Shown piece by piece: positions 63,901 to 64,000 of a stretch of 64,000 nucleotides of DNA (positions within the stretch are counted from its first letter, which is position 1; each line of letters begins with the position of its first letter). The translations under genes were made by a program, and so were the position numbers. The DNA is taken from the NCBI RefSeq assembly GCF_000020365.1, contig NC_012108.1, positions 2,604,001 to 2,668,000 of the forward strand, read 5' to 3'. The notes under the pieces were generated by a model. It searched no databases, was not told where the DNA came from, and saw nothing but the letters and a program-made list of their open reading frames with translations. The DNA comes from Desulforapulum autotrophicum HRM2. Its GTDB lineage: Bacteria > Desulfobacterota > Desulfobacteria > Desulfobacterales > Desulfobacteraceae.

Positions 63901-64000
63901 AAATTGATCCCTACTACATTCTTTTAAAGAGCCTTGTGGACTATTATGGGCAGGTCAACAATCCTGCAGCGGAAAGGCTTGTCCAGCAGTGCTTTTTTCT
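60981..64000 (+). CDS. cyaA: Class I adenylate cyclase with HEAT-like and pentapeptide-repeat N-terminus (3' truncated by window)
   Basis: The frame is open from the ATG at 60981 to the window end (1006 full codons, no stop). Residues about 150-350 contain HEAT-like helical repeats (QRATAVKALAMMVPRIDPD). Residues about 468-624 are pentapeptide repeats in the A(D/N)Lxx style (SNFSFSSFANTSFRSAIF). From about 640 on is a class I (enterobacterial type) adenylate cyclase. It has the nucleotidyltransferase motif MGSTGTIAQAPDSDIDYWVC at 774-793 and SSGSAQGMILKEEFYRTMI near 848, with RFIDFGDIHEIPSAAYFGAS following. It should make cAMP from ATP in the cytoplasm. E. coli CyaA has its catalytic region at the N-terminus, so the layout here differs. 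The start overlaps the upstream small gene. Confidence 0.9.
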   Translation, partial: MNSNGFDLRGFDWAWDNGDETVKLDFIDRASQLSPAQGIVPVLAGIDSLHLSVRNRAREALGLFKSKMIELERIQATHPTADPLGYIQESSVFSARIFALLNPNLPVQEIRLYMEILLEAGGRGPFYAWRFYQDGGIPKHTLKAVILTISEPGRLALVVQYLKSAPSLRRRLAPRFKAILKGITCRQAVTVFFARLFDSHLAFDPFLVNISPELRDPETLVAEDLGTNLPLSDPQQRATAVKALAMMVPRIDPDLVLALLSSNEDRVVHSAVLAVIEASPQKTYADIFEPLLEWGCTCKAEGLAGLRALIVSTPLPLLMLINTVKARAPQLIGPLCEELATLSKISFVFIQEITMDKLPWLGSHPEICKALVFGMIKKRPERVVKLLERFGRRGDTAIHLAITNIATGVDATLSKERRQITADGSKLRLRFKSMAAPDKKLSFLDKMRFSSVKKQLSNIKQGRTTERLDCSDKTLDQLDLSSGTFFSPTVFDGCMIKNSNFSFSSFANTSFRSAIFDTVNLNGSRFDAISFDCAVFMNVSANGAVFTKCSFENASFFGVSLESARMTDCVFTGAQISTSLFVRADLSGSTFAGTRTADVSFVESILADSDFSGVQASFTRFPSHTVSTLEADRPNFNFRMFLFDPEDLPDFLFDPKANSVGIVKDLVFELDSLILTDLIHSGEKLFLNQNRLSILTAMDVFKPKQADLFEIIPLLIHENIDFPGYQADLEQSPRGIAEYRPCKQTVKTASRYVNTGKLECRFSELPHVEGLFTMGSTGTIAQAPDSDIDYWVCVRGYDPECMEEKRFQQKLTLLEQWALGKFKTEIHFFIVDIDRARIDDFGDSTRESSGSAQGMILKEEFYRTMIHVAGKLPFWCTLPVSVSREYYGLLLSRICANRFQCRFIDFGDIHEIPSAAYFGASIWQLFKLLESPFKSVIKMALLEEFLYARGKKQLLCNRFKAQWMDPGLYLPLGKIDPYYILLKSLVDYYGQVNNPAAERLVQQCFF

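Noticed and set aside
1-64000. CRISPR arrays, tRNA or rRNA genes, intact insertion sequences or prophage
   Set aside because: No regular spaced repeats, no cloverleaf or rRNA-like stretches, and no transposase, integrase or phage structural gene was seen on either strand.

Overview
The window reads as ordinary, densely coded chromosome of a Gram-negative, probably anaerobic Desulfobacterota (Desulfobacterales-like) bacterium. This is inferred from the mix of a polyferredoxin/DUF362 pair, MTH1187-type protein, QueH, both PEP synthase and pyruvate phosphate dikinase, a Nik-type nickel ECF transporter and signal-peptide/outer-membrane proteins. No sulfate-reduction marker lies in the window, so the taxonomic call is inference. 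No rRNA, tRNA, CRISPR array, intact insertion sequence or prophage was seen.

Layout: (1) 1-6126, + strand: tail of a GGDEF protein, MTH1187-family protein, a CPA2 antiporter fused to TrkA and PTS EIIA domains, dtd, and a PiT phosphate transporter with a PhoU-like tail. (2) 6159-8650, - strand: a DUF362/polyferredoxin redox pair. (3) 8834-16276: ppsA with a leader ORF, a DUF2058 protein, an acyl-CoA dehydrogenase with an unknown small protein, and a polar amino-acid ABC importer. (4) 16278-20161: an unrecognised membrane coiled-coil protein, an ExeA-type ATPase fused to OmpA, and rfbB. (5) 20365-31022: ppdK, ABC-F, a PilB/GspE-type ATPase ending in a cyclic-nucleotide domain, then UDP-GlcNAc-derived sugar genes (wecB-, tviB- and tviC-like). 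(6) 31012-33368, - strand: queH, yggS, maf, ferritin-like. (7) 33722-39481: RhlE helicase, YnbE/YdbL, and a complete NikK-CbiM-NikL-CbiQ-CbiO metal transporter. (8) 39726-44330: ahcY and metK, with a divergent adenosine kinase and a methyltransferase (methyl cycle). (9) 44533-54962: amidase, ispF, cysS, glnS, uvrB, uvrC, HAD phosphatase. (10) 54928-64000: mltF-like lytic transglycosylase, parC, parE, then a small unknown gene overlapping a class I adenylate cyclase that runs off the end of the window.

The most unusual content is the adenylate cyclase, whose N-terminal ~620 residues are HEAT-like and pentapeptide repeats. The same window carries a pilus/secretion ATPase with a fused cAMP-receptor-type domain, so a cAMP-to-motility or secretion link is a plausible hypothesis. 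Second is the operon-like pair of a membrane coiled-coil protein with a RelE-like C-terminus and an ExeA-OmpA fusion ATPase. Smaller oddities are a possible AUU start for mltF, several perfect inverted repeats of GGGGA...TCCCC form, and three convergent gene pairs whose coding ends overlap.
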